DNA of 64,000 nt from Flavobacteria bacterium BBFL7. Its GTDB lineage: Bacteria; Bacteroidota; Bacteroidia; Flavobacteriales; Flavobacteriaceae. Both the position numbers and the translations under genes were made by a program. The first letter of the stretch is position 1. Every line of letters starts with the position of its first letter. Below are positions 36,937-45,139 of this stretch, piece by piece. The stretch is taken from NCBI GenBank assembly GCA_000153385.1, contig CH672374.1, positions 1,676,544-1,740,543 of the forward strand, in the 5' to 3' direction. The notes beneath the pieces are model-generated. The model was not told where the DNA came from and searched no databases. It saw only the letters and a list, made by a program, of their open reading frames with translations.

Positions 36937-37254
36937 ATGAAATGGTTCATTCACAGAAAAGGTCATTTAGTAGTGTTAGGATTACTAGCTATAAGTCCTA
37001 TTATATTTTTAATCTTAGGTTCTTTAGCATATAATTCTTGGAAGATATTAGATGTGGTAGATGACACTATAGCAATATCCATACTAATTGGTCAAATCAT
37101 TATAGGAATTATATGCTTTGTTCTTTCCCTTTATGAGTTGAGGAAAAACAAGACAGAATACCTGACCAATAAAATAGTGGGAACTGTTTTAAGTGTATCA
37201 ATACTGCTTCCGTATCTAACGATATTTATATTAATAGCCACAATAATTTACTAG
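36937..37254 (+). CDS. Small three-helix membrane protein, function unknown
   Basis: A 105-residue protein with three predicted transmembrane helices (about residues 11-31, 43-65 and 80-103) and short charged loops (YELRKNKTEYLTNK). It probably shares a transcript with the YiaA-like gene upstream and is followed by a perfect terminator. No family is recognised. Confidence 0.75.
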   Translation: MKWFIHRKGHLVVLGLLAISPIIFLILGSLAYNSWKILDVVDDTIAISILIGQIIIGIICFVLSLYELRKNKTEYLTNKIVGTVLSVSILLPYLTIFILIATIIY

Positions 37255-37255
37255 C

Positions 37256-37290
37256 AAAACAGGCTGTTACAATTGTAACAGCCTGTTTTG
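37256..37290. terminator. Strong terminator after the YiaA-like pair
   Basis: AAAACAGGCTGTTAC (37256-37270) is a perfect 15-bp inverted repeat with GTAACAGCCTGTTTT (37275-37289), separated by AATT. Likely works for the plus strand and possibly both ways. A second, weaker hairpin with a T-run lies at about 37301-37332. Confidence 0.88.
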
Positions 37291-37328
37291 ATGTTTGGGA
37301 AACGGCCTTTTGAAAAAGAGGTCGTTTT

Positions 37329-37775
37329 TTAATACATGTAATTTATGGAAGTTAATGATGTACTAGAGTTATTAAAATTCAACTGTACTTCATTCCCTGT
37401 AACCTGTAATGAAGAAACGTCAAATAAGAAACTCTTCTCAAAAACTGCGGTACACACCTCAGTATTAGTAAACTCAAGAACCAAATTTCTTTGTGGTGGA
37501 TTAGAAAAAGAAACCACATCAGAGTCTACAAGATCTAGTGTCCATGAAGATGCATCACATCCACTACCGCTTATTCTTATCAGCAAACAATCACCTGAAA
37601 GTGATAATCCTGTTACGGATACATTTTCATTTATATTACCATGTCGATTAGAGTCTATAATAACAGTAGATGCATTAACGCAGGTTTGAGGATTTACATT
37701 AACATCATCATCACCGACATCACATGACATTAAGGTTAAAAATAAAATTAAGAATACGGAGTTTATAGATTTCAT
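37329..37775 (-). CDS. Small lipoprotein, function unknown
   Basis: A 148-residue protein starting MKSINSVFLILFLTLMSC, a clear lipoprotein signal with lipobox LMSC. The mature part is beta-rich with three further Cys residues. The frame stays open to 37847, but only the ATG at 37775 gives a lipoprotein signal directly at the N-terminus, and it avoids overlap with the exonuclease gene. No family is recognised. Confidence 0.8.
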   Translation of the reverse strand: MKSINSVFLILFLTLMSCDVGDDDVNVNPQTCVNASTVIIDSNRHGNINENVSVTGLSLSGDCLLIRISGSGCDASSWTLDLVDSDVVSFSNPPQRNLVLEFTNTEVCTAVFEKSFLFDVSSLQVTGNEVQLNFNNSSTSLTSINYMY

Positions 37776-37839
37776 AATATTGCTTTTAAAGAAGATGCTT
37801 ATTCCTTTAAAAGGTTGCGTTAATACTAGACATTCTATT

Positions 37840-38601
37840 TTAATCAATCTCTACCACTACAGGACAGTGGTCACTATGCACAGCGCTTTGCAAAATAACA
37901 GCTCTTTTTATGCGGTCCGTCATTTGCTCAGTAGCCATATGGTAATCTAATCGCCAGCCTTTATTTCTAGCACGAGAACCACCGCGATAACTCCACCAGC
38001 TGTACTGATCTGGTTGATCATTAAACATTCTAAATGTGTCTATAAAACCACTAGCGACAAATCGATCCATCCACTCACGTTCTTCTGGCAAGAAACCTGA
38101 AGTGCTCTTAAGTCCTTTAGGATTATGGATATCAATAGCTTTATGACAAATATTATAATCACCACACACGATTAAATTAGGTCGTTCTTTACGCAGTTCT
38201 TTAGAATATTCTAGAAACTCTTCCATATACTTGAACTTAAAACTTAGTCGATCATCATTTGTACCACTAGGCAAATACATGCTCATGATAGATACATCGC
38301 CAAAGTCTACACGCAGATTTCTACCTTCAAAGTCCATAGACTCTATGCCAGTTCCATATTCCACATGATCTGGTTTTGTTTTTGAAATAATAGCTACACC
38401 GCTATACCCTTTTTTTTGAGCACTATAATAGTATTGATATGCATATCCAGCTTCTTTAAAAGCCTCCGTATCTACTTGATCTTCTGTGGCCTTAATTTCT
38501 TGCAAGCATAACACGTCTGGATTTGCAGCTTTAAGCCAAGTGATAAAATCTTTTTTCATCGCTGCACGGATTCCGTTGACGTTATAGGATATGATTTTCA
38601 T
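37840..38601 (-). CDS. xth: Exodeoxyribonuclease III (AP endonuclease)
   Basis: A 253-residue Mg2+-dependent enzyme that cuts DNA 5' of abasic sites and trims 3' ends. The EEP-family motifs are MKIISYNVNGIRAA, VLCLQEIKA (metal Glu), CGDYNICH (Asp/Asn) and the catalytic AVHSDHCPVVVEI (Asp-His). Length is normal. It stands alone between a lipoprotein gene and the isoaspartyl peptidase gene. Confidence 0.97.
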   Translation of the reverse strand: MKIISYNVNGIRAAMKKDFITWLKAANPDVLCLQEIKATEDQVDTEAFKEAGYAYQYYYSAQKKGYSGVAIISKTKPDHVEYGTGIESMDFEGRNLRVDFGDVSIMSMYLPSGTNDDRLSFKFKYMEEFLEYSKELRKERPNLIVCGDYNICHKAIDIHNPKGLKSTSGFLPEEREWMDRFVASGFIDTFRMFNDQPDQYSWWSYRGGSRARNKGWRLDYHMATEQMTDRIKRAVILQSAVHSDHCPVVVEID

Positions 38602-38686
38602 AGGTTGTTTTAATTTTTACGAAGGTAATAATTGAATAGCATTTTGGTTGTATTAATAGATTCCAGCATCAAGTGCGGAATTTCAA

Positions 38687-39766
38687 TTACTCCTTACACA
38701 TCCCAACCACAAGCTCATCTTGATCATTCATAGTCGCACGATACATTCCTGCGGTGTTGAATTCCATAGACACGTTTCCTAAGTGATCTAAAGCTACGAT
38801 TCCACCAGTACCGCCTAAATCGATGAGCTTTTTCTGGATGACTTCTTCAGTCGCTTGCTCTAAGGTCATGCCTTTATATTCCATGAGTGCGCTTATATCA
38901 TAAGCGACTTGAGCTCGTATAAAATACTCACCATGTCCTGTACTACTCACACCATAAGTGGCATTGTTTGCATAAGTACCGCTACCTATAATGGGTGAAT
39001 CGCCTATGCGGCCATATTTCTTGTTGGTCATTCCGCCAGTACTGGTTCCGGCAGCTATATTGCCATTTTTATCTAGCGCTACACAACCTACGGTTCCGTA
39101 TTTAGAATCTTTGATAAATGGGTCTTCAAGTTCCAACTGAGCTACTTTTTCATGGTTTTGCGCATCCTTTTCGGCTTCTCTTTTTAGAACACGTTGCAAG
39201 GACTGGTAACGGTTCTCTGTATAGAAATAACTGTTAGGTACAATCTCTATGTTGGGATCTTGTAACGCTTTCGCGAAAGCATCTCCACCACTACCACTTA
39301 GTAATACATGTTCAGAATCTGTCATCACTTTACGGGCTAGTGATATAGGGTTTTTAACCGTAGTGATACCTGCGACCGCACCAGCATTGAGCGTTTTTCC
39401 ATCCATAAAGCTCGCATCCAGTGAGTTGATACCATCGTGTGTAAATACCGCTCCTTTTCCAGAGTTGAATAACGGCGAGTCCTCCATGATGCGTATGCTC
39501 GCCTCAACAGCGTCCATAGCATCGCCTCCATTTTTAAGAATATCATGTCCGGCTTTCACTGCTTCAGTGAGCTTATCGCTATACTGCTTTTCCAGCTCTG
39601 GTGTCATGTTCTCTTTTTTAATCGTTCCTGCACCACCATGAATCACTATCGCAAATTCACTAGTTTGATCTTGAGTCTCTGGCACCATAACATCTACAGA
39701 CTCTTTCACTGTTTCTTGGCAAGCTACGATGGCAATAAGTACAATTAAAAGAAATAGTTTTTTCAT
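38687..39766 (-). CDS. Isoaspartyl peptidase/L-asparaginase, Ntn-hydrolase, as a lipoprotein
   Basis: A 359-residue precursor with lipobox IVAC near residue 16, so it is exported and lipid-anchored. VIHGGAGTIKKENMTPE is the typical N-terminal segment. Autocleavage occurs before Thr in DSKYGTVGCVALD, and the matching IAAGTSTGGMTNKKYGRIGD loop follows. It should cleave isoaspartyl dipeptides or asparagine in the periplasm. A palindrome copy in the alpha chain is read as AFAKA. Confidence 0.94.
   Translation of the reverse strand: MKKLFLLIVLIAIVACQETVKESVDVMVPETQDQTSEFAIVIHGGAGTIKKENMTPELEKQYSDKLTEAVKAGHDILKNGGDAMDAVEASIRIMEDSPLFNSGKGAVFTHDGINSLDASFMDGKTLNAGAVAGITTVKNPISLARKVMTDSEHVLLSGSGGDAFAKALQDPNIEIVPNSYFYTENRYQSLQRVLKREAEKDAQNHEKVAQLELEDPFIKDSKYGTVGCVALDKNGNIAAGTSTGGMTNKKYGRIGDSPIIGSGTYANNATYGVSSTGHGEYFIRAQVAYDISALMEYKGMTLEQATEEVIQKKLIDLGGTGGIVALDHLGNVSMEFNTAGMYRATMNDQDELVVGMCKE
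39266..39281. repeat. Dispersed palindrome (14-bp core exact) inside the isoaspartyl peptidase gene
   Basis: CGCTTTCGCGAAAGCA, one edge base changed, read as AFAKA (GDAFAKALQD). Confidence 0.92.
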
Positions 39767-39897
39767 GACAATTATTTTAAGCTACAAGTTACTGAAAAAG
39801 CCACCATTTATGTAGTTAAGAATTTGTTGAATGTAGGGCAGTACAAATTGTAAAGCCGACCTTAAAACTGTAACTTTATACTTTAAAACAAACTTAA

Positions 39898-40431
39898 ATG
39901 GCAATTGCAAAACCTTTTAACCTTAACCAGTGGATTGAAGATAATAGAGACTCTTTAAAACCTCCTGTAGGGAATAAGAATCTATATAAAGATGCTGGCG
40001 ATTATATCGTGATGATCGTTGCCGGACCTAATGCACGTAAAGATTATCATTACAACGAGACTGAAGAACTTTTCTACCAGCTCGAAGGAAACATAGAAGT
40101 TCACATACAAGAAGATGGCGAGAAAAAAACCATGAAGTTAGGTCCAGGTGACATGTACTTGCATCCTGGTAAAGTACCGCATTCTCCAGTACGTCACGAC
40201 AATTCTATAGGGCTAGTTATTGAGCGCAAACGTACTAGTAAAGATGATGTTGATGGATTACTATGGTTTTGTGATAACTGCAATAACAAGCTACATGAGA
40301 CATATTTTAAACTAGATAACATAGAGAAGGACTTCTTGCCACGCTTTAAAGAGTTTTACACTAGTGAAGAGTTGCGCACTTGCGATAATTGTGGCACTAC
40401 TATGGAAATGGATGAGCGATTTGTGGGGTAA
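39898..40431 (+). CDS. nbaC: 3-hydroxyanthranilate 3,4-dioxygenase
   Basis: A 177-residue cupin Fe(II) enzyme that opens 3-hydroxyanthranilate in the kynurenine pathway of tryptophan breakdown / quinolinate formation. Iron ligands are in DYHYNETEELFYQ (His, Glu) and PHSPVR (His). Two Cys pairs, CDNC and CDNC, near the C-terminus form the rubredoxin-like site typical of the bacterial enzyme. No other kynurenine-pathway gene is in the window. It ends at a bidirectional terminator. Confidence 0.96.
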   Translation: MAIAKPFNLNQWIEDNRDSLKPPVGNKNLYKDAGDYIVMIVAGPNARKDYHYNETEELFYQLEGNIEVHIQEDGEKKTMKLGPGDMYLHPGKVPHSPVRHDNSIGLVIERKRTSKDDVDGLLWFCDNCNNKLHETYFKLDNIEKDFLPRFKEFYTSEELRTCDNCGTTMEMDERFVG

Positions 40432-40456
40432 TCTACAGCAACGATATTTTAAACAA

Positions 40457-40488
40457 CAAAAACCCCAAGCTCGCACTTGGGGTTTTTT
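40457..40488. terminator. Bidirectional terminator between nbaC and the fasciclin gene
   Basis: AAAAACCCCAAG pairs with CTTGGGGTTTTTT around a short loop (TCGCA), with A- and T-runs on both sides. Confidence 0.88.
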
Positions 40489-40510
40489 ATTCTTAAAATG
40501 TAGTTAGGGA

Positions 40511-41092
40511 TTACATTTTAGGAAGTAGTACTGCGTCCACTACATGGATTACTCCATTAGACTGGTTAACATCTGCTATCGTTACGGTAGCTGTTCCGCC
40601 ATTTGCGTCTGTAATTACAACTTTACCATCATTTAAGGTTAGTGTAAGTTCTGCACCAGCAACGGTTTTCACTACTGCCTTTCCATTATTTTTTTTGATT
40701 AAAGCGATTACATCTGCAGCGCTATATTTTCCAGCAACTACGTGGTAAGTAAGTACACCTGATAATGCTTTTTTGTTTTCTGGCTTCAATAAAGTATCTA
40801 CAGTTCCTGCTGGTAAAGCATCAAATGCTGCGTTAGTAGGTGCAAATACAGTGAAGGGTCCTTCACTAGATAATGTTTCTAAAAGGTCTGCTGCTTTAAC
40901 TGCTGCTACTAAAGTTGTATGGTCTTTTGAGTTAACTGCGTTCTCTACGATGTTCTTAGAAGGATACATGTCGGCTCCACCTACCATTACCGTTTTTTCT
41001 TTTTTCATCATTCCGTCTTGAGCAATAGAGTTCTGACCGATAAATAGGGCTACAGCTACGAGCACAAGGCTCAAAAAATTTGACTTTTTCAT
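40511..41092 (-). CDS. Secreted fasciclin-domain protein
   Basis: A 193-residue protein with a signal peptide (ends NSIAQ) and one fasciclin/FAS1 domain: KDHTTLVAAVKAADLLETLS start, FTVFAPTNAAFDALPAGT and the C-terminal NGVIHVVDAVLLP, both diagnostic. Such proteins mediate adhesion at the cell surface. Single-gene unit. The 285-bp upstream gap carries a striking set of nested inverted repeats. Confidence 0.96.
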   Translation of the reverse strand: MKKSNFLSLVLVAVALFIGQNSIAQDGMMKKEKTVMVGGADMYPSKNIVENAVNSKDHTTLVAAVKAADLLETLSSEGPFTVFAPTNAAFDALPAGTVDTLLKPENKKALSGVLTYHVVAGKYSAADVIALIKKNNGKAVVKTVAGAELTLTLNDGKVVITDANGGTATVTIADVNQSNGVIHVVDAVLLPKM

Positions 41093-41130
41093 AGTTTTTT
41101 TGTTTTAGTTATTGTGTTATACTGCTTGAT

Positions 41131-41183
41131 ATACTGCGTTAGTGCCCTTTTGGTTTTTCAACTAACGCGATTTAACGCAGTAT
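41131..41183. promoter_or_regulatory. Nested, mutually exclusive inverted repeats upstream of the fasciclin gene
   Basis: ATACTGCGTTA (41131-41141) pairs with TAACGCAGTAT (41173-41183). The overlapping GCGTTAGT (41137-41144) pairs with ACTAACGC (41161-41168). The two foldings share bases and exclude each other. They lie about 40-90 bp before the start codon, so they could be a leader RNA switch or a cruciform/operator. The rest of the gap, 41184-41377, shows nothing else. Confidence 0.5.
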
Positions 41184-41377
41184 TAACCTAAAACAACTCT
41201 TTTTAAGAGAGTTTGGGAAAATGAACCAACTATATGGAACTATAAATCCATTCCCAATCTAAAAACTGGAGCTAAAACAAAAGAATAAAGTTTATAATTA
41301 AAACTCATCATTATAATAAAGAAATGATGATAAAATACAGCCACTAGAATTGCCTGGCAAAGTGTGATTAGAATCGT

Positions 41378-41776
41378 TTATTTTAACAATATTCCTTCCT
41401 GACCCATTACTGGAACGTCTGTAAAATTGTCTTCATTAATACTATGTGGAGCTGCAGTGAAGACTTTATCATAAAGCTTATTATCTTTAAAATACGTGAG
41501 TATACACTCATTAGTAAAAGAAAAAACTTCTTCCATAATAAGTTCTACTTTAATGGCACTTTTTGCCGCAACCACTGGAAATGCCTGTCTAAAGGTAGTT
41601 GTCTTGCGTCCATCGCTATGGTTACCACGACTCATGACCATTACAGATTCTATGGCCTCATTACTATTATTTATCAGGTATATGTTCCAATCATTAGAAG
41701 AAAAATCTTCATTCCATTCTTTCATAATGGCTATGTGAATGTCTTTTACTTCTGGTATAATGATGTCTTTTTTCAT
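41378..41776 (-). CDS. Conserved-looking cytosolic protein, function unknown
   Basis: A 132-residue soluble protein with a beta-rich pattern (DWNIYLINNSNEAIESVMVM, AIKVELIMEEVFSFTNE). No signal, membrane segment or catalytic motif is evident. It lies 2 bp after the neighbouring 138-residue gene and so belongs to the pheS transcript. I recognise no family. Confidence 0.75.
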   Translation of the reverse strand: MKKDIIIPEVKDIHIAIMKEWNEDFSSNDWNIYLINNSNEAIESVMVMSRGNHSDGRKTTTFRQAFPVVAAKSAIKVELIMEEVFSFTNECILTYFKDNKLYDKVFTAAPHSINEDNFTDVPVMGQEGILLK

Positions 41777-41778
41777 GA

Positions 41779-42195
41779 CTATTTTAATCGTTTTTCAATC
41801 GCTGTTATAAGTTGATTAATGGTTTCTAACTCGTTCAACTCTTCAGTATTCATAAAAACATCTAATCCAGAGTTCGTACCAAAACCATCATTATAATCTT
41901 GTATTTTATCACTTAAGCACAAAATTATAGGAAATTCATACTTAGGCAACCATTTAGACCAGTATTGCTTAGCAAACTCATCCTTATGTAGAAATTCTAG
42001 TTGTAAATTGAGGTTCGTATCAAGCAAGCTTTCGCGGAAGCGTGACCATTCTTCATTCTCTTTAAAAACACCATAAGTGAGATCGCACAATTTGCAATCA
42101 TAAGTGTCTGGACTCACTATTTTATGTGCACTATCTAACAACGAGTTAATTTTACCCGAGTTTGCGTTGTACACAAAAATAAGTTTTGCAATCAC
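41779..42195 (-). CDS. Conserved-looking cytosolic protein next to pheS, function unknown
   Basis: A 138-residue protein with a GTG start, 3 bp after the pheS stop. LIFVYNANSGKINSLLDSAH and DTYDCKLCDLTYGVF are its most distinctive parts; the latter has a CxxC pair. No known catalytic motif is evident. The tight spacing suggests co-expression with pheS. A variant palindrome copy within is read as RFRES. Confidence 0.78.
   Translation of the reverse strand: MIAKLIFVYNANSGKINSLLDSAHKIVSPDTYDCKLCDLTYGVFKENEEWSRFRESLLDTNLNLQLEFLHKDEFAKQYWSKWLPKYEFPIILCLSDKIQDYNDGFGTNSGLDVFMNTEELNELETINQLITAIEKRLK
42027..42042. repeat. Dispersed palindrome, copy with one core mismatch
   Basis: AGCTTTCGCGGAAGCG has one changed core base (A to G), read as RFRES in the 138-residue gene. 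The base change is silent: GAA/GAG-type wobble versus the usual codon cannot be excluded as neutral drift. Confidence 0.8.
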
Positions 42196-42198
42196 CTT

Positions 42199-43218
42199 TT
42201 AAATGGCGCTAGAAAATTGTTTTAAGAAACGCACATCGTTCTCAAAAAACATGCGAATATCACCTATACCGTATAACAACATCGCGATACGTTCCACACC
42301 CATTCCAAAAGCAAAACCACTATATTCTTCTGGATCAATACCACAATTAGTAAGTACGGCAGGATCTACCATACCGCAACCACCTATCTCTAACCATCCA
42401 GTACCTTTAGTAATTCTGTAATCGGTTTCATTTTCAAGGCCCCAATAAATATCAATCTCTGCACTAGGCTCTGTAAACGGGAAATATGATGGTCGCAATC
42501 TGATTTTAGACTTACCAAACATCTCTTGAGTGAAATGTAATAGCGTCTGTTTCATGTCTGCAAAACTCACATCTTTATCAATATAAAGACCTTCTACTTG
42601 ATGAAAAATACAATGTGCACGAGCACTTATCGCCTCATTACGGAAAACACGACCTGGAGAAATCGTTCTTATAGGCGGTTTGTGATCTTCCATATATCGC
42701 ACCTGTACACTGGACGTATGTGTTCTTAACAATACATCTGGATTAGTCTGTATAAAAAACGTATCCTGCATATCACGTGCTGGATGATGTTCTGGCAAGT
42801 TTAATGCGGTAAAATTGTGCCAGTCATCTTCAATTTCAGGACCTTCACTTACATTAAAACCTATACGTGAAAACACGTCTATAATCTGATTTTTAACTAG
42901 TGATATAGGATGGCGCGCACCTATTTCCATAGGGTAACCTGTACGTGTTAAATCACCATAGATACCAGCTTCTTCTTGTTTAGATTCTATAGACTCTTTA
43001 AGTGCATTTACTTTTTCAGTAGCTTTTTGCTTCAGCTCATTAATCGCCTGGCCAAAATCTTTCTTTTGCTCATTAGGCACTTCTCTAAATGCCGTAAAGA
43101 AGTCATTTAACAATCCTTTTTTACCTAGGTATTCAATTCTAAAAGCTTCAATAGCTTCTTTAGAATCTGCCTTAAAACTTTTTACTTTCTCAATATGTTC
43201 CTTAACTCGGTCCAGCAT
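42199..43218 (-). CDS. pheS: Phenylalanyl-tRNA synthetase alpha subunit
   Basis: A 339-residue class II tRNA synthetase subunit that carries the catalytic site. It has a coiled-coil N-terminus (residues 1-90) and then RTHTSSVQVRYM, GRVFRNEAISARAHCIFHQVEG (motif 2) and GFAFGMGVERIAMLLYGI (motif 3). Length is normal. pheT is not adjacent, as is common in Bacteroidota. A -7 box lies upstream at 43238-43245. Confidence 0.98.
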   Translation of the reverse strand: MLDRVKEHIEKVKSFKADSKEAIEAFRIEYLGKKGLLNDFFTAFREVPNEQKKDFGQAINELKQKATEKVNALKESIESKQEEAGIYGDLTRTGYPMEIGARHPISLVKNQIIDVFSRIGFNVSEGPEIEDDWHNFTALNLPEHHPARDMQDTFFIQTNPDVLLRTHTSSVQVRYMEDHKPPIRTISPGRVFRNEAISARAHCIFHQVEGLYIDKDVSFADMKQTLLHFTQEMFGKSKIRLRPSYFPFTEPSAEIDIYWGLENETDYRITKGTGWLEIGGCGMVDPAVLTNCGIDPEEYSGFAFGMGVERIAMLLYGIGDIRMFFENDVRFLKQFSSAI

Positions 43219-43237
43219 GGTGTATATTATATGGTTG

Positions 43238-43245
43238 CAAATTTA
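43238..43245 (-). promoter_or_regulatory. -7 box of pheS
   Basis: TAAATTTG on the minus strand, about 20 bp before the pheS ATG. No clear -33 TTG at 17-21 bp. Confidence 0.45.
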
Positions 43246-43321
43246 GTTATTTTAGTACGGAAACTAGCCAGTAGAAACAGCAATATAGCCGTTAACAGAT
43301 TTGTAATGATTTTAAATAACA

Positions 43322-43337
43322 CGCTTTCGCGAAAGCG
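43322..43337. repeat. Dispersed palindrome, exact intergenic copy
   Basis: Perfect copy extended to ACGC...GCGT in the divergent gap between pheS and the SPOR-domain gene. Confidence 0.95.
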
Positions 43338-43439
43338 TAAATCCTCAAAATTATACACTTAGCCATTAGCTATTCATTTTCTTAATAACTAGTTGCTGGT
43401 AGAGCTTGATGGTTTTGATAATTTTTTTAGGTTTGTGAT

Positions 43440-44423
43440 ATGCAAATCGCTACTTACATATCAGACTTATTATATCGACACGAGTGTGTGGTGCTACCAG
43501 GTTATGGTGCTTTTATATCGCGTCGTGTACCTGCACAACATTTTGCGAGCAGTCATACTATCTATCCACCTAAAAAAGGATTGAGCTTTAATGCTCAAAT
43601 CCAGCAAAATGATGGATTGTTAGTTAATTATGTAGCAACAGTTGAGTCTATTCCTTATGATCAAGCGGTTCAAGAGGTACGCAATTATGTGCGCTTTCTC
43701 GATCACGAACTAGACAATAATGGTGTAGTAACGATTCATAAAATAGGTCGTTTTACACGTAATGAAGAACAATCATTACAGTTCACACCTATGTATTTAG
43801 TGAATTATCTTCCAGAGGCTTTTGGGCTTACTGCGCATGAGACTTATGCAGTAGATAGAACACCTGTGGAAGTAAGTAAGCCAATCCCAGCGATTGCACC
43901 AGTAGAAACAACATCTGTGCAAGAGGAAGAAATTGAAGAAACTCCTGTAGTTCCTTTACATGTTCCTGCCGCAAGTAAAACACCGTGGTTGCGTTATGCA
44001 GCTATAGGCGCGGTACTTATAGGACTTAGCTATGTAGGTTTTAATACCTACACCACTCAAGAAGCTCAGAACGATATTGCAGTTCAAGAAATGGCAGATC
44101 AAGAATTTACCCGTGAAATTCAAGAAGCTACCTTTATGATAAGCAATCCGTTGCCTAGTATCGAGCTAGAAGTTGCGCCTGTCGTTAAAAATTATCATAT
44201 TGTTGCTGGCGCTTTTAGAGATCCTGCAAATGCTGATAAAAAAGTAGAGCAACTTAAACGCAATGGTTATGACTCTCAACGTATAGGTGTTAATAAATAT
44301 GGTTTACATAACGTGGCTTTCTCTAGTCATGCAGATCGTAATGATGCGATTAACGAATTGTATCGTTTAAGAAAGCAAGGCTTTACTGGCGCATGGTTAC
44401 TTACCGGTTCACTTTCTAAATAA
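43440..44423 (+). CDS. CCDC81-like HU-domain and SPOR-domain membrane protein
   Basis: A 327-residue single-pass protein. Residues 1-~130 match the prokaryotic CCDC81-like HU domains: MQIATYISDLLYRHECVVLPGYGAF is a hallmark start. A proline/acidic linker leads to a transmembrane helix (about residues 182-200, YAAIGAVLIGLSYVGF), then a C-terminal SPOR domain (KNYHIVAGAFRDPANADKKV...) that binds septal peptidoglycan. This arrangement ties a nucleoid-like HU fold in the cytoplasm to the septal cell wall; its exact job is unknown. Confidence 0.9.
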   Translation: MQIATYISDLLYRHECVVLPGYGAFISRRVPAQHFASSHTIYPPKKGLSFNAQIQQNDGLLVNYVATVESIPYDQAVQEVRNYVRFLDHELDNNGVVTIHKIGRFTRNEEQSLQFTPMYLVNYLPEAFGLTAHETYAVDRTPVEVSKPIPAIAPVETTSVQEEEIEETPVVPLHVPAASKTPWLRYAAIGAVLIGLSYVGFNTYTTQEAQNDIAVQEMADQEFTREIQEATFMISNPLPSIELEVAPVVKNYHIVAGAFRDPANADKKVEQLKRNGYDSQRIGVNKYGLHNVAFSSHADRNDAINELYRLRKQGFTGAWLLTGSLSK

Positions 44424-44574
44424 GATTTCATTTCATAACGTTTGACTTTAAAATCTTTGATGATTTTAAATAGTGCACAGATTAATATCTCATCAATTTA
44501 TCTAGCATTAAAGGCACATCCTTTGAACTAAGATGAAAACAGATTCTTAAGTCTATTTTCATTAACTTCATCTC

Positions 44575-45132
44575 ATGAAGTACATTCCTGTAAATCTAGA
44601 AACCGATCGATTGAAATTTCGCTTGATTACAAAAAGCGATTTTGATGCATGGCTACCTTTTTTCAGTCCTGACTTAAACCGACATTTTCTTTTTCTAGAT
44701 GCAGATAAGACAGCACTTGAATTGTGCAACTTTTGGTTTGAAAAGTGCTTGTTACGTTATGAAGAAAACCGTGGCGGACTTAATGCGCTTATTGATAAAA
44801 AAACAGGTAAAATGATAGGTCAGTGCGGTATTCTAGTTCAAAACATGGATAATGAACCAAGACTGGAAGTAGGTTATTCCATATTACCTAGTCATCGCAA
44901 TAAAGGCTATGCTACTGAAGCTGCCATTGCCGCAAAGAATTATGCCTTTAAAAATGAGTTTGACAAAGATTTTAACCATACAGTTGTTTCCATGCTTCAT
45001 ATAGACAACTACGGTTCAGAAAAAGTAGCGATTGCAAATGGAATGACATTAGAAAAAACTTTTACTGATTTTGGCGATAACCGTTTTCATGTATATAGTC
45101 AGTCTCGGGATGAATGGTTAAAAACTTTATAA
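44575..45132 (+). CDS. GNAT-family acetyltransferase (RimJ/RimL-like)
   Basis: A 185-residue acetyl-CoA-dependent N-acetyltransferase. ETDRLKFRLITKSDFDAW is the typical start of this RimJ-like group. The acetyl-CoA loop lies in LPSHRNKGYATEAA (RxxGxA pattern), with the family HIDNYGSEKVAIANG later. Substrate unknown. It is 8 bp upstream of the HD hydrolase, probably one transcript. The 151-bp gap before it shows no clear promoter. Confidence 0.9.
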   Translation: MKYIPVNLETDRLKFRLITKSDFDAWLPFFSPDLNRHFLFLDADKTALELCNFWFEKCLLRYEENRGGLNALIDKKTGKMIGQCGILVQNMDNEPRLEVGYSILPSHRNKGYATEAAIAAKNYAFKNEFDKDFNHTVVSMLHIDNYGSEKVAIANGMTLEKTFTDFGDNRFHVYSQSRDEWLKTL

Positions 45133-45139
45133 GGTTATT

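Noticed and set aside
39249-39641. Long plus-strand open frame opposite the isoaspartyl peptidase gene
   Set aside because: Fully antisense to a well-supported gene, with low-complexity Ser/Ala/Pro composition and no promoter.
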